Assembly (NCBI GenBank): GCA_934525595.1
Contig: CAKSZJ010000019.1
Span: 1 to 59,260 of the forward strand
Source of the DNA: an uncultured Chiayiivirga sp.
GTDB lineage: Bacteria > Pseudomonadota > Gammaproteobacteria > Xanthomonadales > Xanthomonadaceae
Length of the DNA stretch: 59,260 bases
Reading direction: 5' to 3'
The position numbers were made by a program, and so were the translations under genes. Position 1 is the first letter of the stretch. Each line of letters opens with the position of its first letter. The notes beneath the pieces were generated by a model. The model made no database searches and was not told where the DNA came from. It worked only from the letters and a program-made list of their open reading frames with translations. Positions 36,414 to 46,900 of this stretch are shown piece after piece.

Positions 36414-36589
36414 GCCCGCTCTATCTCCGTGTGTTCGTTTGTTCTGGCCGATGTGCGGATCCGGGCGGCCTCGCGCCGGCACGCTGCGGCAGACATCGCG
36501 CCGCGCCATGCGCCGGCAGGTACGTCGCCATCCCCTTGGCCACACGCCCCTGCAATGCCTGCCCGCCGCCCCGCGACGCCCCGTTTGCG

Positions 36590-36638
36590 CCACAAGTTAT
36601 TGGGTGTTCCCATCGGGTCGGACCACAACATCTTGTGG
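36590..36638. promoter_or_regulatory. Tandem NrdR boxes upstream of nrdJa
   Basis: Two 16-mers, CCACAAGTTATTGGGT (36590-36605) and CCACAACATCTTGTGG (36623-36638), match the NrdR palindrome; the second is nearly symmetric. They lie 33 bp apart, start to start, about 180-225 bp upstream of nrdJa. The arrangement copies that at nrdA, so both reductases should be under NrdR. The nrdR gene itself is not in the window. No cobalamin riboswitch precedes nrdJa. Confidence 0.7.
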
Positions 36639-36945
36639 ATCGACCGGGAGACCTTAGCCCTCGCTCCGGGGCCAAGTCAATCGTGAAATTTTGTGCATGG
36701 GGACTTGCAATTCGTCACGTCTCCGATCTTCCGGCCCACAGCGCGCTCTGCACCCGCCGGGCGGCCTTCCGACCGCCCGTGCCGGTGAAACTTGGTGAGT
36801 GACGCGACACGACGCACCGGTGAAAATGCGCGCCACGACCCCGTCGCGCATCGCGGTCGCCCCCTGCGCGCCGCGCCGACGGCACACCGCAGCCCCGCGC
36901 CACCCGCCGCGCCCCGCAGCGACGCACCTCCCGGAGCACACCACC

Positions 36946-37392
36946 ATGGATATCCAGGACGCCGTACAGCGCCTGCGCGCGGCCAAGCGCGCCCATCTGG
37001 CCTGGGTGGGCCGCGCCGGGCTCCTGGTGCAGGGCATCGCGGTGGCGCAGGACCAGATCCCGGTGCGGCACACCGAGTGCCCGTTTGGCCGCTGGTATCA
37101 CCAGGATGGTCAGGAGCTCGCGCCGCTCCCGGCGTTTCGCGCCATCGACAAACCGCACCGGAGCCTGCACGAGGCCTACGCCACCATCTTCAGCCTGCTG
37201 TTCCAGGAGAAGAAGGCCCCGCTGTTCGATCGCCTCCTGGGCAAGACGCGCCGCGCCCAGGCCGAGGTGCAGGAGAAGGTCGCCGCGCAGATGCGGCGCC
37301 TGGAAGAAGCCTCCAGGGAAGTCGTCATGCTGCTCGACCTCCTGGAACAGGCCCTGCTGTCGCAGACCCGACGCGCGCCCACGGTGATCTGA
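36946..37392 (+). CDS. CZB-domain protein (chemoreceptor zinc-binding domain, stand-alone)
   Basis: This 148-residue protein is essentially a CZB domain: His in AKRAHLAWVGRAG, the conserved C-x2-G-x-W in TECPFGRWYHQDGQEL, then H-x3-H in KPHRSLHEAYATIF, which together form the zinc 3His/Cys site. CZB domains sense zinc or HOCl in chemoreceptors and diguanylate cyclases; here no output domain follows, only a helical coiled-coil-like C-terminus (RRAQAEVQEKVAAQMRRLEEA). The start ATG has GGAG 9 nt upstream. It sits between the class II RNR promoter and yaiI. The partner is unknown. Confidence 0.82.
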   Translation: MDIQDAVQRLRAAKRAHLAWVGRAGLLVQGIAVAQDQIPVRHTECPFGRWYHQDGQELAPLPAFRAIDKPHRSLHEAYATIFSLLFQEKKAPLFDRLLGKTRRAQAEVQEKVAAQMRRLEEASREVVMLLDLLEQALLSQTRRAPTVI

Positions 37393-37468
37393 GGCCCGCG
37401 ACTCGCGGGCTGCCGCATGGCGCACCGAGAAACCCGGACACCTGCAGCGCAGCGGCTAACATCAGCGC

Positions 37469-37939
37469 ATGACCGACACCGCGCCACCTCCCACGCAGAT
37501 ATGGGTCGACGCCGACGCCTGCCCCGGCCCCGTCAAGGAAATCCTGTTCCGCGCCGCAGAGCGCGCGCAGGTGCACGTGACCCTGATCGCCAACCAGTGG
37601 CTGCGCACGCCGGGCTCGCGCTTCGTCCATGCGCTGCAGGTGCAGGGCGGCTTCGACGCCGCCGATGACGCCATCGCCGAGCGCGCCGGCCCGGGCGACC
37701 TCGTGGTGACCCAGGATATTCCTCTGGCCTCGCGCGTACTGGCCAAGGGCGCCGAAGCGGTCAACCCGCGCGGCGAACGCTTCACCCGCGACACCATCGC
37801 CGAGCGCCTGTCGGTCCGCGACTTCATGGAAGAGCTGCGCGGTGCAGGCATCCAGACCGGCGGCCCCGCCGCCTTCGGCGCCCGCGACCGGCAGGCCTTC
37901 GCCAATCAGCTGGACAGCTGGCTGGCGAAGCGGGGGTGA
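37469..37939 (+). CDS. yaiI: YaiI/YqxD-family protein (DUF188)
   Basis: This 156-residue protein starts with [22 protein letters not shown], the hallmark of the DUF188 family, and has [31 protein letters not shown], which resembles the acidic core of PIN-like nucleases. The family is widespread and its biochemical role is not established; a PIN-like nuclease fold has been proposed. It has a normal length and an intact reading frame. It is followed directly by two insertion-sequence remnants. Confidence 0.9.
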   Translation: MTDTAPPPTQIWVDADACPGPVKEILFRAAERAQVHVTLIANQWLRTPGSRFVHALQVQGGFDAADDAIAERAGPGDLVVTQDIPLASRVLAKGAEAVNPRGERFTRDTIAERLSVRDFMEELRGAGIQTGGPAAFGARDRQAFANQLDSWLAKRG

Positions 37940-37974
37940 TCGTCCGGCGCTTCATTGCTTACCGCCTTGCGGCG

Positions 37975-38145
37975 GATGGAGGAAGCGCTGTACGAGATCG
38001 TGCGCTGTGCCAGTTCGCGCGGTTGCCGATGACCGGTGCGCAGCCCGATGAGACCACGATCCTCAATTTCCGCCGCCTGCTGGAAACCCACGACTTGGTC
38101 GCGCGGATGTTCGACGCGGTGTGTTCACACCTGCATGCGCACGGA
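37975..38145 (+). mobile_element. IS5-family transposase remnant (N-terminal part, frameshifted)
   Basis: One frame begins MEEALYEIV, the N-terminal motif of IS5 transposases; after a shift, another frame continues QFARLPMTGAQPDETTILNFRRLLETHDL, the rest of the same motif. The DDE catalytic part is missing. The remnant starts about 35 bp after yaiI and ends next to a different IS remnant, so at least two insertions and deletions have happened here. Confidence 0.8.
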
Positions 38146-38162
38146 CCTCAAGAAAGCCGGGG

Positions 38163-38345
38163 CTGACCAGAGTGGCCGAGGCCTTCTTCAGCAGCCTGAA
38201 GAAGGAACGGATCCGGGGCAAGGTCTATCCATCACGGGACGACGCCAGGTCAGGCGTGTTCGACCACATCGAGGTGTTCTACAACCGACAGCGCCGCTAC
38301 GGGCACAATGGCAGCCTGTCTCCCGTGGCGTTCGAGCAAGTTCAC
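38163..38345 (+). mobile_element. IS3-family transposase OrfB remnant (C-terminal part)
   Basis: The residues [23 protein letters not shown] and [28 protein letters not shown] form the C-terminal end of an IS3-type integrase (rve_3), including the last catalytic Glu in the AEAFF/SLKKE region. The preceding integrase core is absent. It stands head-on with the IS5 remnant and ends only 74 bp before the mutS start, so it may contribute to the mutS promoter. Confidence 0.82.
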
Positions 38346-38418
38346 CCAACTCCACCGCTGCAACTGTTTACGAGACCGGGGACGCACCACCATCGAAAAA
38401 CAAAGAAATCATGTTCTT

Positions 38419-41133
38419 ATGAAGCCCGAAGCAAGACCGGAACACACCCCGCTGATGAAGCAGTTCTTCTCGGCCAAGGCCGAGCATCCGGACGTGCTGC
38501 TGTTCTTCCGCATGGGCGATTTCTACGAGTTGTTCTACGACGATGCGCGCAAGGCCGCGCGGCTGCTGGACATCACCCTGACCCAGCGCGGCAGCTCGGG
38601 CGGGGCGCCGATCCCGATGGCAGGCGTGCCGGCGCATTCGTACGAGGGCTATCTCGCGCGGCTGGTGGCGCTGGGCGAATCGGTGGCGATCTGCGAGCAG
38701 ATCGGCGACCCGGCACAGGCCAAGGGGCTGGTCGAGCGCAAGGTCGTGCGCATCGTCACGCCGGGCACGGTCACCGACGAGGCCCTGCTCGATGAGCGGC
38801 GCGATACGCTGCTGATGGCGCTGGCACCCGCGCGCGAGGGCTTCGGCCTGGCCTGGGCGGATCTGGCCAGCGGCCGCTTCCTGGTCAACGAGGTGGACAG
38901 CGCCGACGCGCTGGCCGCGGAGCTGGCGCGGCTGGCTCCGGCCGAACTGCTGCTGCCCGATCAGGACGGCCTGCCCGAATGGATCGCCGCACAGCCGGGC
39001 GTGCGCCGCCGCGCGCCCTGGCTGTTCGACGCCGAGGCCGGGCGCCGCGCGCTGCTGCGCTTTTTCCGCGTGCACGATCTCGCGGGCTTCGGGCTGGAAG
39101 CACGCCCGCGCGCCACCGCAGCGGCCGGAGCGCTGCTGGCCTACGTCGAGGAAACCCAGAAGCAGCGCCTGCCGCACCTGTCGTCCATCGCCTTCGAATC
39201 GGCGGAGGACGGCATTGCGATGAACGCCGCCACGCGCCGCCACCTGGAGCTGGACTCGCGCGTGGACGGCAACCTGCGCCACACCCTGCTGGGCGTGATC
39301 GACACCAGCATCACGCCGATGGGCGGGCGCCTGGTGCGGCGCTGGCTGCACCGCCCGCTGCGCGACCAGACCCCCCTGCGCGAGCGGCACCACGCGGTGC
39401 AGACTCTGCTGGAAACCCGCGCGTTCGAACCGCTGCGCGAGCGCTTCCGCGCGCTGGGCGATCTCGAACGGATTCTGGCGCGGGTCGCGCTGCGCTCGGC
39501 CCGCCCGCGCGATCTTTCCACCCTGCGCGACGGGCTGACGGCGCTGCCGGAAATCCGCGCGCTGCTCCACTCGCCTCCGCCCGCGCACGAGGCATCGGAT
39601 GCAGGGAATCAGCCGGAGACGGGCGCGATGGCATCCGCCGACGCTCGCCCTGCCCACTCGGACGGGAGCGCCCTGGGCGACTCCCCGCGCATTGCCATCC
39701 TCGCCGCCGAGCTGGGCGAGCACGGCGACAGCGCCGAGCTTCTTTCCCGCGCCGTGATGGCACAGCCCGCCGTGCTGCTGCGCGACGGCGGGGTGATCGC
39801 CGACGGCTTCGACGCCGAACTGGACGAGCTGCGCCGCCTGGCCAGCAACGCCGATCAGTTCCTGCTCGATCTGGAAGCCCGCGAGCGCGCCGCCACCGGC
39901 ATCGCCACGCTCAAGGTCGGCTACAACCGGGTGCACGGCTACTACATCGAGATCAGCAAGGGCCAGTCCGACAAGGCGCCGGTGCACTACACCCGCCGCC
40001 AGACCCTGACCGGCGCCGAGCGCTACATCACCGAGGAGCTCAAGGTCTTCGAGGACAAGGTGCTGGGCGCGCGCGAACGGGCGCTGGCGCGCGAGAAGGT
40101 GCTCTACGAGACCCTGCTCGACGCGCTCAACCAGTCGCTGGAACCGCTCAAGCGCTGCGCCGCCGCGCTGTCGGAGCTGGATGCGCTGTGCGCCTTCGCC
40201 GAACGCGCGCTGGCGCTCGACTGGTCCTGCCCGATACTCGTCGACTCGCCCGGCATCCACATCGAGCGCGGCCGCCATCCGGTGGTGGAGGCGGTGCGCG
40301 AGGAGCCGTTCGAGCCCAACGATCTGCACCTCGCGCCCGAACGCCGCATGCTGGTCATCACCGGCCCCAACATGGGCGGCAAGAGCACCTACATGCGCCA
40401 GGGCGCGCTGATCGTGCTGCTGGCCCACATCGGCAGCTTCGTGCCGGCCAGTGCAGCACGCATCGGCCCGATCGATCGCATCCTCACCCGCATCGGTGCC
40501 GGCGATGATCTGGCAAAAGGCCAGTCCACCTTCATGGTGGAGATGAGCGAGACCAGCTACATCCTGCACCACGCCACCCATCACTCGCTGGTGCTGATGG
40601 ACGAGATCGGCCGCGGCACGTCCACCTACGACGGCCTCGCCCTGGCCGAGGCCTGCGCCCGTCACCTGGCGCAGGAAAACCGTGCCCTCACCCTGTTCGC
40701 CACCCACTACTTCGAGCTGACCGCACTGGCCAACGAACCGGGTGCCGGCATCGCCAACGTGCACCTTGACGCAGTCGAGCACCGCGATTCACAGGGCAAC
40801 GAGCGTCTGGTGTTCATGCACGCGGTGCGCGAAGGCCCGGCCAACCGCAGCTTCGGCCTGCAGGTGGCCGCACTCGCAGGCCTGCCGCGCCCGGTCATCG
40901 CGCAGGCCAAGGGCCTGCTCGAACGGCTCGAATCAGGCATGGCGGCCAGCCTCGACGTGCCCGCACCAGCCGCCAGCGTCTCCGCCTCCGCATCGCCCCA
41001 GCTGGGCCTGTTCGCCCCGCCCATGCCGTCACCTGTGGAAGAAGCCCTGCGCGGCATTGATCCGGATTCACTCAGCCCGCGCGAGGCGCTGGATGCACTG
41101 TATCGGCTGAAGCGGATGGCCCCTCCCTCCTAA
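38419..41133 (+). CDS. mutS: DNA mismatch repair protein MutS
   Basis: This 904-residue MutS begins [34 protein letters not shown], with the mismatch-reading Phe-x-Glu in GDFYELF. Core and clamp domains follow; the ATPase has Walker [14 protein letters not shown] (about residues 649-661) and Walker [17 protein letters not shown], then THYFELT and the C-terminal dimerisation helix. A low-complexity stretch of roughly 40 residues around 385-424 ([12 protein letters not shown] and following) interrupts the lever region and is not usual. The ATG at 38419 has no strong ribosome site, and its upstream region is IS-derived. Confidence 0.96.
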   Translation: MKPEARPEHTPLMKQFFSAKAEHPDVLLFFRMGDFYELFYDDARKAARLLDITLTQRGSSGGAPIPMAGVPAHSYEGYLARLVALGESVAICEQIGDPAQAKGLVERKVVRIVTPGTVTDEALLDERRDTLLMALAPAREGFGLAWADLASGRFLVNEVDSADALAAELARLAPAELLLPDQDGLPEWIAAQPGVRRRAPWLFDAEAGRRALLRFFRVHDLAGFGLEARPRATAAAGALLAYVEETQKQRLPHLSSIAFESAEDGIAMNAATRRHLELDSRVDGNLRHTLLGVIDTSITPMGGRLVRRWLHRPLRDQTPLRERHHAVQTLLETRAFEPLRERFRALGDLERILARVALRSARPRDLSTLRDGLTALPEIRALLHSPPPAHEASDAGNQPETGAMASADARPAHSDGSALGDSPRIAILAAELGEHGDSAELLSRAVMAQPAVLLRDGGVIADGFDAELDELRRLASNADQFLLDLEARERAATGIATLKVGYNRVHGYYIEISKGQSDKAPVHYTRRQTLTGAERYITEELKVFEDKVLGARERALAREKVLYETLLDALNQSLEPLKRCAAALSELDALCAFAERALALDWSCPILVDSPGIHIERGRHPVVEAVREEPFEPNDLHLAPERRMLVITGPNMGGKSTYMRQGALIVLLAHIGSFVPASAARIGPIDRILTRIGAGDDLAKGQSTFMVEMSETSYILHHATHHSLVLMDEIGRGTSTYDGLALAEACARHLAQENRALTLFATHYFELTALANEPGAGIANVHLDAVEHRDSQGNERLVFMHAVREGPANRSFGLQVAALAGLPRPVIAQAKGLLERLESGMAASLDVPAPAASVSASASPQLGLFAPPMPSPVEEALRGIDPDSLSPREALDALYRLKRMAPPS

Positions 41134-41147
41134 TAGTCCATATTTTT

Positions 41148-41166
41148 CCTGTAGTGAAGCTACAGG
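41148..41166. terminator. Hairpin after mutS
   Basis: A perfect 7-bp stem CCTGTAG/CTACAGG with a 5-nt loop lies 15 bp after the mutS stop. There is no T-run after it on the plus strand, so it is only a weak terminator candidate. The following 80 bp are AT-rich and hold nothing else I recognise. Confidence 0.35.
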
Positions 41167-41247
41167 TGTATTACGTTAAATATGAGAGAAATTCGCCCTC
41201 TCGTCATGCTGTCGGTGATACCCAAACCATGTCGTCTGCTCCTTTAA

Positions 41248-41482
41248 GGAACCTCTGAACAAGCCCCCTGTTCGCGCTGTCGAACCTGTGGATGGCGCGG
41301 CGGAAATTGATGCGTTTGCAGGGAAGTTGCGCCTGATGGGCGCGAAACGGGCGAAGGAATTGCCAAAAACACGAAAAACGGGCGATATTCGGTCAAGGAC
41401 TGACCAATATCGCGAAAGACTGCTTCAGCCGCGTTCCGAAGGCGATGCGGACGCGAAGCGGAGGGGCTTGTTCAGACCTTCC
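41248..41482. mobile_element. MITE-like element, 235 bp, IS5-type ends
   Basis: Two 20-bp terminal inverted repeats, GGAACCTCTGAACAAGCCCC on the left and the complement of GGAAGGTCTGAACAAGCCCC on the right, differ at two positions. Flanking bases are TTAA and CTAG, both fitting the YTAR target preference of IS5-group elements, although they are not identical duplications. The 195-bp interior has no transposase but contains a 32-bp near-perfect palindrome (41382-41413). This is the usual form of a non-autonomous deletion derivative. Confidence 0.7.
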
Positions 41483-41511
41483 CTAGCGCCGTGCCCTCGC
41501 AGCGGACTTTT

Positions 41512-41745
41512 TATCTCACCGCGCCTTCTGCACCGCAATCAGCGCCTCACCCCGCGCCTTGGCCGCCAGCCCCGCCAGGCGTTGGAGATGACGAAGGTAT
41601 CGATGCCGCGATAGAGGTACGCTGGCTGATGCCCAGGCTGTCGACCAATTCGGCACCACGCACGGCGCGGCCGCGGCTCAATTCGTCGATCAGACGCAGC
41701 AAGCGGGCAGAACGGGGCTCATGGACGCGCAGTGTGCCTGCATCC
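41512..41745 (-). pseudogene. Frame-disrupted helix-turn-helix gene relic
   Basis: On the minus strand the residues CKDAGTLRVHEPRSARLLRL and IDELSRGRAVRGAELVDSLG, followed by ISQ, form a plausible helix-turn-helix. Then the meaningful reading moves to other frames (YRGIDTFVISNAW, then LAAKARGEALIAVQKAR and a stop). At least two frameshifts would be needed to join them. I do not recognise the protein; a DNA-binding regulator is suggested by the first part only. Confidence 0.4.
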
Positions 41746-41837
41746 TTGCAGATCAGACATGGCCGCTGCGGGAAACACGTGAGCGTGATGCATCATCCGC
41801 CACCCCACGCCGGAACCGTCCGGCGCGGGGAATGGAA

Positions 41838-43268
41838 TCAGCGTGATTCAAACCCATCGGAAAGCAGCGCCCCCCGGATGCCCACCTGTGCTGTGGCATG
41901 GTTGTTCTCCGGGTGGCCGTCGCTTTCCTGCGAGCTGGGTGTGGCACCGGCAGCCAGCGAGGCTTCTTCGCCCCCTTGGCCTTCCAGCGTGGCGGTCAGG
42001 ACGAACGTCACCTGCGCGCCTGCAGGGAGGCCCAACGCCACGGCCAGGGCGCCCATGCCCTGGTCCGGTGCCGGGCACGCTGCGCTCGAGGCATTCGCAT
42101 CACACTGCCAAACCATATCGCGCAAATGCACGACAGGCGCGGCAGAAATTGCAGTGGATTGGCTATCGGCCGGGCCGACGTTGGCCACCACCAAGGCGAA
42201 CGTCACCTCATCATCAACATCTCCCGCGCTGCGATCTGCTGTGAGCAACACACTCACGTCCACGTGGCGTATGGCGAGCTTGAAGCTGGCGGTGACGGTG
42301 CAAGGGGCGGTGATGGCTGCGGTGGTGAACACGAATCCATCGAGCTGCCCGCCGCACCCCTGGATCTGCTCGATGGCGTAACCGGTCGCCGGCTGCACGT
42401 CGATACGCACCGGCTGCCCGTCCGGCACGGCATGGAGCGGAAACCCTTGCCCGCCCGCCAGCGCAAGCGTGCCGTTGCTGCCTGCGGAAAGCGTGACCGG
42501 ATGGGTCTGCGTGACGCAGGTGACCTGCACGGTGTCGATGTCGGCCCCCGCCACGGTGCCGCTGCCGTGGGTGACGGTGCAGGTTTGCGCGGGCGCGCTG
42601 GGCGATGCCGATACGGTGACGGCATAGGCCGTGGCCGTGGGCAGCGGCGCGGCGAACTGGAACGGGCCGTTCCCGGCAATGGCGCGGGTCTGGCCATTGC
42701 TGCTCAACACCAAGCCGGAACCCTGCACGCCAGACACCGTCCCGCCCAGGGTGTAGCTGTTGGCGGCAAATCTGGCGGTCACCGAAAGATTCGCCATCAC
42801 GTTGGTATCGCTACGCGGGTTGTCGCTGCGGCCATCGCTCCAGTCGTCGAATCGATAACCCGTGGCCGGTACTGCGGTGACGGCGCTGCCGCTGCCTCCC
42901 ATCGGGATGGTCTGATTGGTGGCACCGGAAAGGGAACCGTTCGGCCCGGCCTGATAGGTCAACTGCACGGTCGTGACAGGCACCGGAACAAACGTGGCCG
43001 TGACGGTGATATCGGCCATCACGCTGGTATCGGTACGCGGGTTGTCGCTGCGGCCATCGCTCCAGTCATCGAACTGGTAGCCGCTGGCCGGCGCTGCCGT
43101 CACCGCAGCGCCGTTGCCACCGAAGGGAATCGTCTGCGTGGCGGGGCCGGAAATACTTCCGTTGGCACCGGCCAGATAGCGCAATTGCACCGTACCTGCG
43201 CCGGTGAAGAACGCGCTGCCAAAGCGCTCCTGTTCGCTGATGTGGACGAACTGCCCGCCCACGCCCAT
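41838..43268 (-). pseudogene. 5'-truncated secreted repeat protein with DGFE tail
   Basis: This open frame of about 476 residues lacks a signal peptide and begins at a junction with a foreign fragment, so its true start is probably lost. It has two tandem repeats of about 80 residues, each with Y-x-A-G-x-NGS-(I/L)-SG and GY-x-F-DDWSDGRSDNPR, of the InlB-type/bacterial repeat (PF18998-like) kind. A third, diverged repeat and a DUF11/CARDB-like beta domain follow. It ends GALLSDGFESR, the tail shared with other exported proteins here. It is probably the C-terminal part of a surface protein. It could still be translated from ATG 43268, but export would fail. Confidence 0.6.
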
Positions 43269-43275
43269 CGTTCCC

Positions 43276-43779
43276 GACCTGGCCGGCAACCCGCGACAGC
43301 AGGACGACGCCGGCGTGGTGGATACCGGCTCCGGCAGCGCGCCCATCGTGGATATGGGTGCCTACGAGCGCCAGGCGGATTCGGACCCGGCAGGCATCAC
43401 CATCCAGCCCGCCAGCGGCCTGACCACAGCCGAGGCCGGCGGCAGCGCCAGTTTCACCGTGGTGCTCGACACCCAGCCGCATGCCGATGTGAGCGCGGCG
43501 CCGGTGTTGATCCAGATCGAGGCCGATGTGGTGGTCTCGCAGCCAATACTGATTTCCAACCAGGCGCAGGTCCATTATGACAGCGACGGCGATGGCACCA
43601 GCGACGCCACGCGCCTGTCCACCGATCCGGCCCTGGCAGGCGACGCCGAGCCCACGGTTTTCCAGTTCGGCGGCACCACGCCCGTGATGATCCCCGTGAA
43701 CGACCCGCGTGTGCTGTTCGGTCTGGCCTTGCTGATGATGCTCGCCGCCGGGGGCGCACTGATGCGCCGCCGCAGCTGA
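43276..43779 (+). pseudogene. C-terminal relic of a CTERM surface protein (paralogue of the 53-59 kb gene)
   Basis: From DLAGNPRQQDDAGVVDTGSG to the stop, this frame aligns with the C-terminal third of the giant protein at 53320-59043: first GNPR through DTQPHADV, then directly IQIEADVVVSQP, ISNQAQVHYDSDGDG and the CTERM end VMIPVNDPRVLFGLALLMML with MRRRS. Around 390 residues present in the giant protein are missing between DTQPHADV and the IEADV block. The upstream end is an abrupt junction with the opposite-strand repeat gene. It therefore looks like a remnant of a second copy, shortened internally and at its start. Confidence 0.75.
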
Positions 43780-43864
43780 TCGCGGTATCTTCCGGCCACG
43801 CCGGGGCTCCAGGCTTGAACCGGACCCCGGCGGTGCTTCCCGCCGGCGTGTTGGATACAGGCCG

Positions 43865-43896
43865 GCGCCTGCCTGCCGTTGACACCAGGCAGGCGC
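43865..43896. promoter_or_regulatory. 11-bp perfect inverted repeat upstream of the hybrid sensor gene
   Basis: GCGCCTGCCTG and CAGGCAGGCGC flank a 10-bp loop, 90-120 bp before the sensor kinase start. It could be an operator or the terminator of the relic gene upstream; there is no T-run, which favours an operator. The rest of 43780-43985 holds nothing I recognise, and the GTCCG/TGCA direct repeats seen at the two target genes are absent. Confidence 0.4.
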
Positions 43897-43985
43897 GTGG
43901 CGACACCAAAGCGTTCGCGCAACGGCAGCCGTGGTCGTGAACTGCCATCATCCACCCTTGCTGTAACAGGACCCGCCCGGCACCC

Positions 43986-46900
43986 ATGTTCCCTTTCCGG
44001 CATTCCACGCTGCTGGCAGGCGTCGGCCTCATGGCGATGCTGGGGCTGTCTTGCGTGGCGGCTGGCGGCGAGCCTGAATTGTCGTGGGTGCAGCGTCATT
44101 ACGGCTCATTGGATGGTCTGCCGGTCAGCAGCGCCAGCTCCGCGCAGATCGATGCCGACGGCTTCCTCTGGCTGGCCACGCACGATGGTCTGGCCCGCTT
44201 TGACGGGCAGCGCTTTGATGTACACGAGTCGATGCGTTACCCCGCCATGTCGGGCAATCGGGTGCTGTCGCTGCATCTGGATGCGCACCAGCGTCTGTTC
44301 GCGCATACCGCGCACGGTGACTGGCTGGCGATCGACTCGGGCCGGATCGAGCGCGTGCCGCTGGACGGCGACAGCCCGCAGAACGCGCGCTACGTAGACC
44401 CTGAAACGCTCTGTGTCACGACGCCCCGGGCCCTGCATTGTCCGGCGCCGGACGGCAGCTTTCGGCTGCAGAACCGGTTCCCGCAGGGCGTGGAACCTGC
44501 CCTGGTGTTGCCGGGCAACCCCGGAACGCTCTGGATGATGACGCTGACCGGCGAGCTATGGCTGCACCAGCGGCAGCAATGGCAGCCGCTGCCTCAGGCC
44601 CACACACGCCGCCCCGGACAACAATTGCCGCGGACTTCGATTGCCGGTGACGATGCCTTCTGGACCCAGCAGTCGGGCCGACTGCTGCGCATCACCACCA
44701 GCGGAGAGGAAACCCGATGGCTTGACGACGACGATCCCACCGACATCCTGCAACTGCGTCTGGACACTCGCGGCCGGGTCTGGGTTGGAGCCGCGAATGG
44801 CGTGTTCGTTGTCGACGGGGATCAAAGCCGCCGCGTATTCGCGCTCGAAGGTCAATCGGCAGGCGCCGGGTATGTGAGTTGGCAGGCGCCTGACGGCGCG
44901 CTCTGGATCTCGCAGGAAGGCCGCCTCTGGCGCTTTGCATCGCCGGAGCAGGCGCGTCCGGATGCGGCTCCGATCCTGACCAGCGTCGGCAGCATCCAGA
45001 ACCTGCTGTTTGCCGATAACGGCGCCGTCTGGGTCATGACCCTGCACGATGGCATCCACCGCCTCAGTCGCGCGCGCGTTGATCTGCTCGACGAAGCGGC
45101 GGGCCTCAGCGGCGGCAATATCTACGGTGTCACCCGCGACCGCGACGGCACCATGTGGCTGGGCAGCCTGGGCAGCGGCCTGATCGCGGTGGAGCGCGAC
45201 GGCAACATCGTTCGCCACGGCCGCGACGACGGTCTCCCCGGGGATCATCCTTGGCTGGTGGCCTCCTCACCGGATGGCAGCCTGCATGTGGCCACCTACG
45301 CGCCCGGGCTGTGGCGACGCCGACCGGGCGAGAGCCGCTTCAGTGCAATGCCACTGCCGGAATCGTTGCGCGGCGAGCAGGTGCTGGCGATTGTGTTCGA
45401 GGCAGAAGAACGCCTGTGGCTGGGTACCACGGCCGGTGCCTGGCGCCGGGATGGCACCCGCTGGACCCGACAATGGCCGCCAGCGCCGCATCGCCTGAGA
45501 GTGAGCGCGCTGGCGATGTCGGGCGAGGAGGTCTGGTTCGGCAGTGTGGAAGGGGTCTGGAGACAGCATGGCGACCGCGGCCATGCCGTTGCCGAGGCAC
45601 TGCTGGCGCGAACCTCGGTGCGTGATCTGTATCTGGCCTCCGATGGCGCGTTGTGGATCAGCACCGACGGTCGCGGCCTGATCCGTGTTGCCAAGGACGA
45701 TCCGGCCGGCCTGCGCGCCACCCAGCTTGGCCGGGCGCAGGGTTTGCCTTCCAACAGCCCGCATGCGGTGCGCGAAGATGCGCACGGCCATCTGTGGGTG
45801 AACAGCAACCAGGGCATCTTCCGCATCAGCCGCCAGGGGTTGCGGGCGCATCTGGCCGGTGACGAACACAGCCTCTCACCACTGGTGCTCGGGCTGGCCG
45901 ATGGGCTGACCGAGCTGGAGGGCAACGGCGGGGTACAGCCAGCCGCTGCGTTCGATGATCGCGGCCGGCTCTGGTTTCCCTCGCAGCGCGGCGTGGTGCG
46001 CTTCAATCCACTGGAAATCCCGCTCAACCACCACGCGCCGAAAGCGGTTATCGACGGGCTTGACTCCGATGGCCGCACACTGCATCTGTCCGATAGCGGC
46101 CATCTGCCGCGCGGCGTCCGCAGCTTGCTGGTCCGATACGGCGCTGCGGACCTCAATGCCGGCGGTCTGGTGCGATTCCGCCACCGGCTGTTGCCGGCCG
46201 AACAGGGCTGGAGCGATGCGTTCAATGGCCGATCGGCGTCCTTCGCCTCATTGCAGGCGGGCCGATACCGTTTTGAATTGCTCGCCGGCAACAGCGACGG
46301 GATCTGGTCCGAGACGCCCGTGGTGCTGGATTTCGAAGTGCCGCCCTACTGGTACGAGACGCCTGCGTTCCGTTTCGCCGTGCTGGTCGCCGCCACCTTG
46401 CTGGTCATGGCGGTCATGCGCCTGCGATTGCGCCGCCTGCGATTGCGTGCCGCCGAGCTGGACCATCAGGTGCAGCAGCGCACCGCGGAACTGCGTGAAG
46501 AAAAGGGCCGGGTCGAGGCAACGCTGTCGGAGCTGGCACAGACCCATACCGAGCTGGCCCGCACCCATCACGAAATCGAGGAAAGCAACCTGCGCCTTGC
46601 GGCCCAAGCGCAGCGGCTGGAGGCGATGGACCGGTTCCGCTCACGCCTGCTGGCCGACGTCAGCCATGAACTTCGCACACCGGTGATGCTGGTTTCCTTG
46701 CCGCTGCAGGAATTGCAGGCCCACACCGCCACGCTTTCGGCCAAGGACCGCAGCAAACTGGCGTTGTCACTGAAGCAGCTGGAGCGCCTCAGCAGTCTGG
46801 TCGAACAACTGGTCGGTCTGGTGCAAGCCGAATCCGGGCAAATGCCGCTGCGTGTCTACCGGCTTGATCTGGTCGCCCTGCTGCACGACATCGTCACCAG

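Noticed and set aside
36660..36945. Gene or RNA between the nrdJ promoter and the CZB gene
   Set aside because: No ribosome site, domain or RNA structure was recognised; it is simply a divergent promoter region.
43204..43275. N-terminal part of the plus-strand frame before the CTERM relic
   Set aside because: These codons have no similarity to the giant protein and overlap the start of the opposite-strand repeat gene; they are most likely chance extension across a recombination junction.
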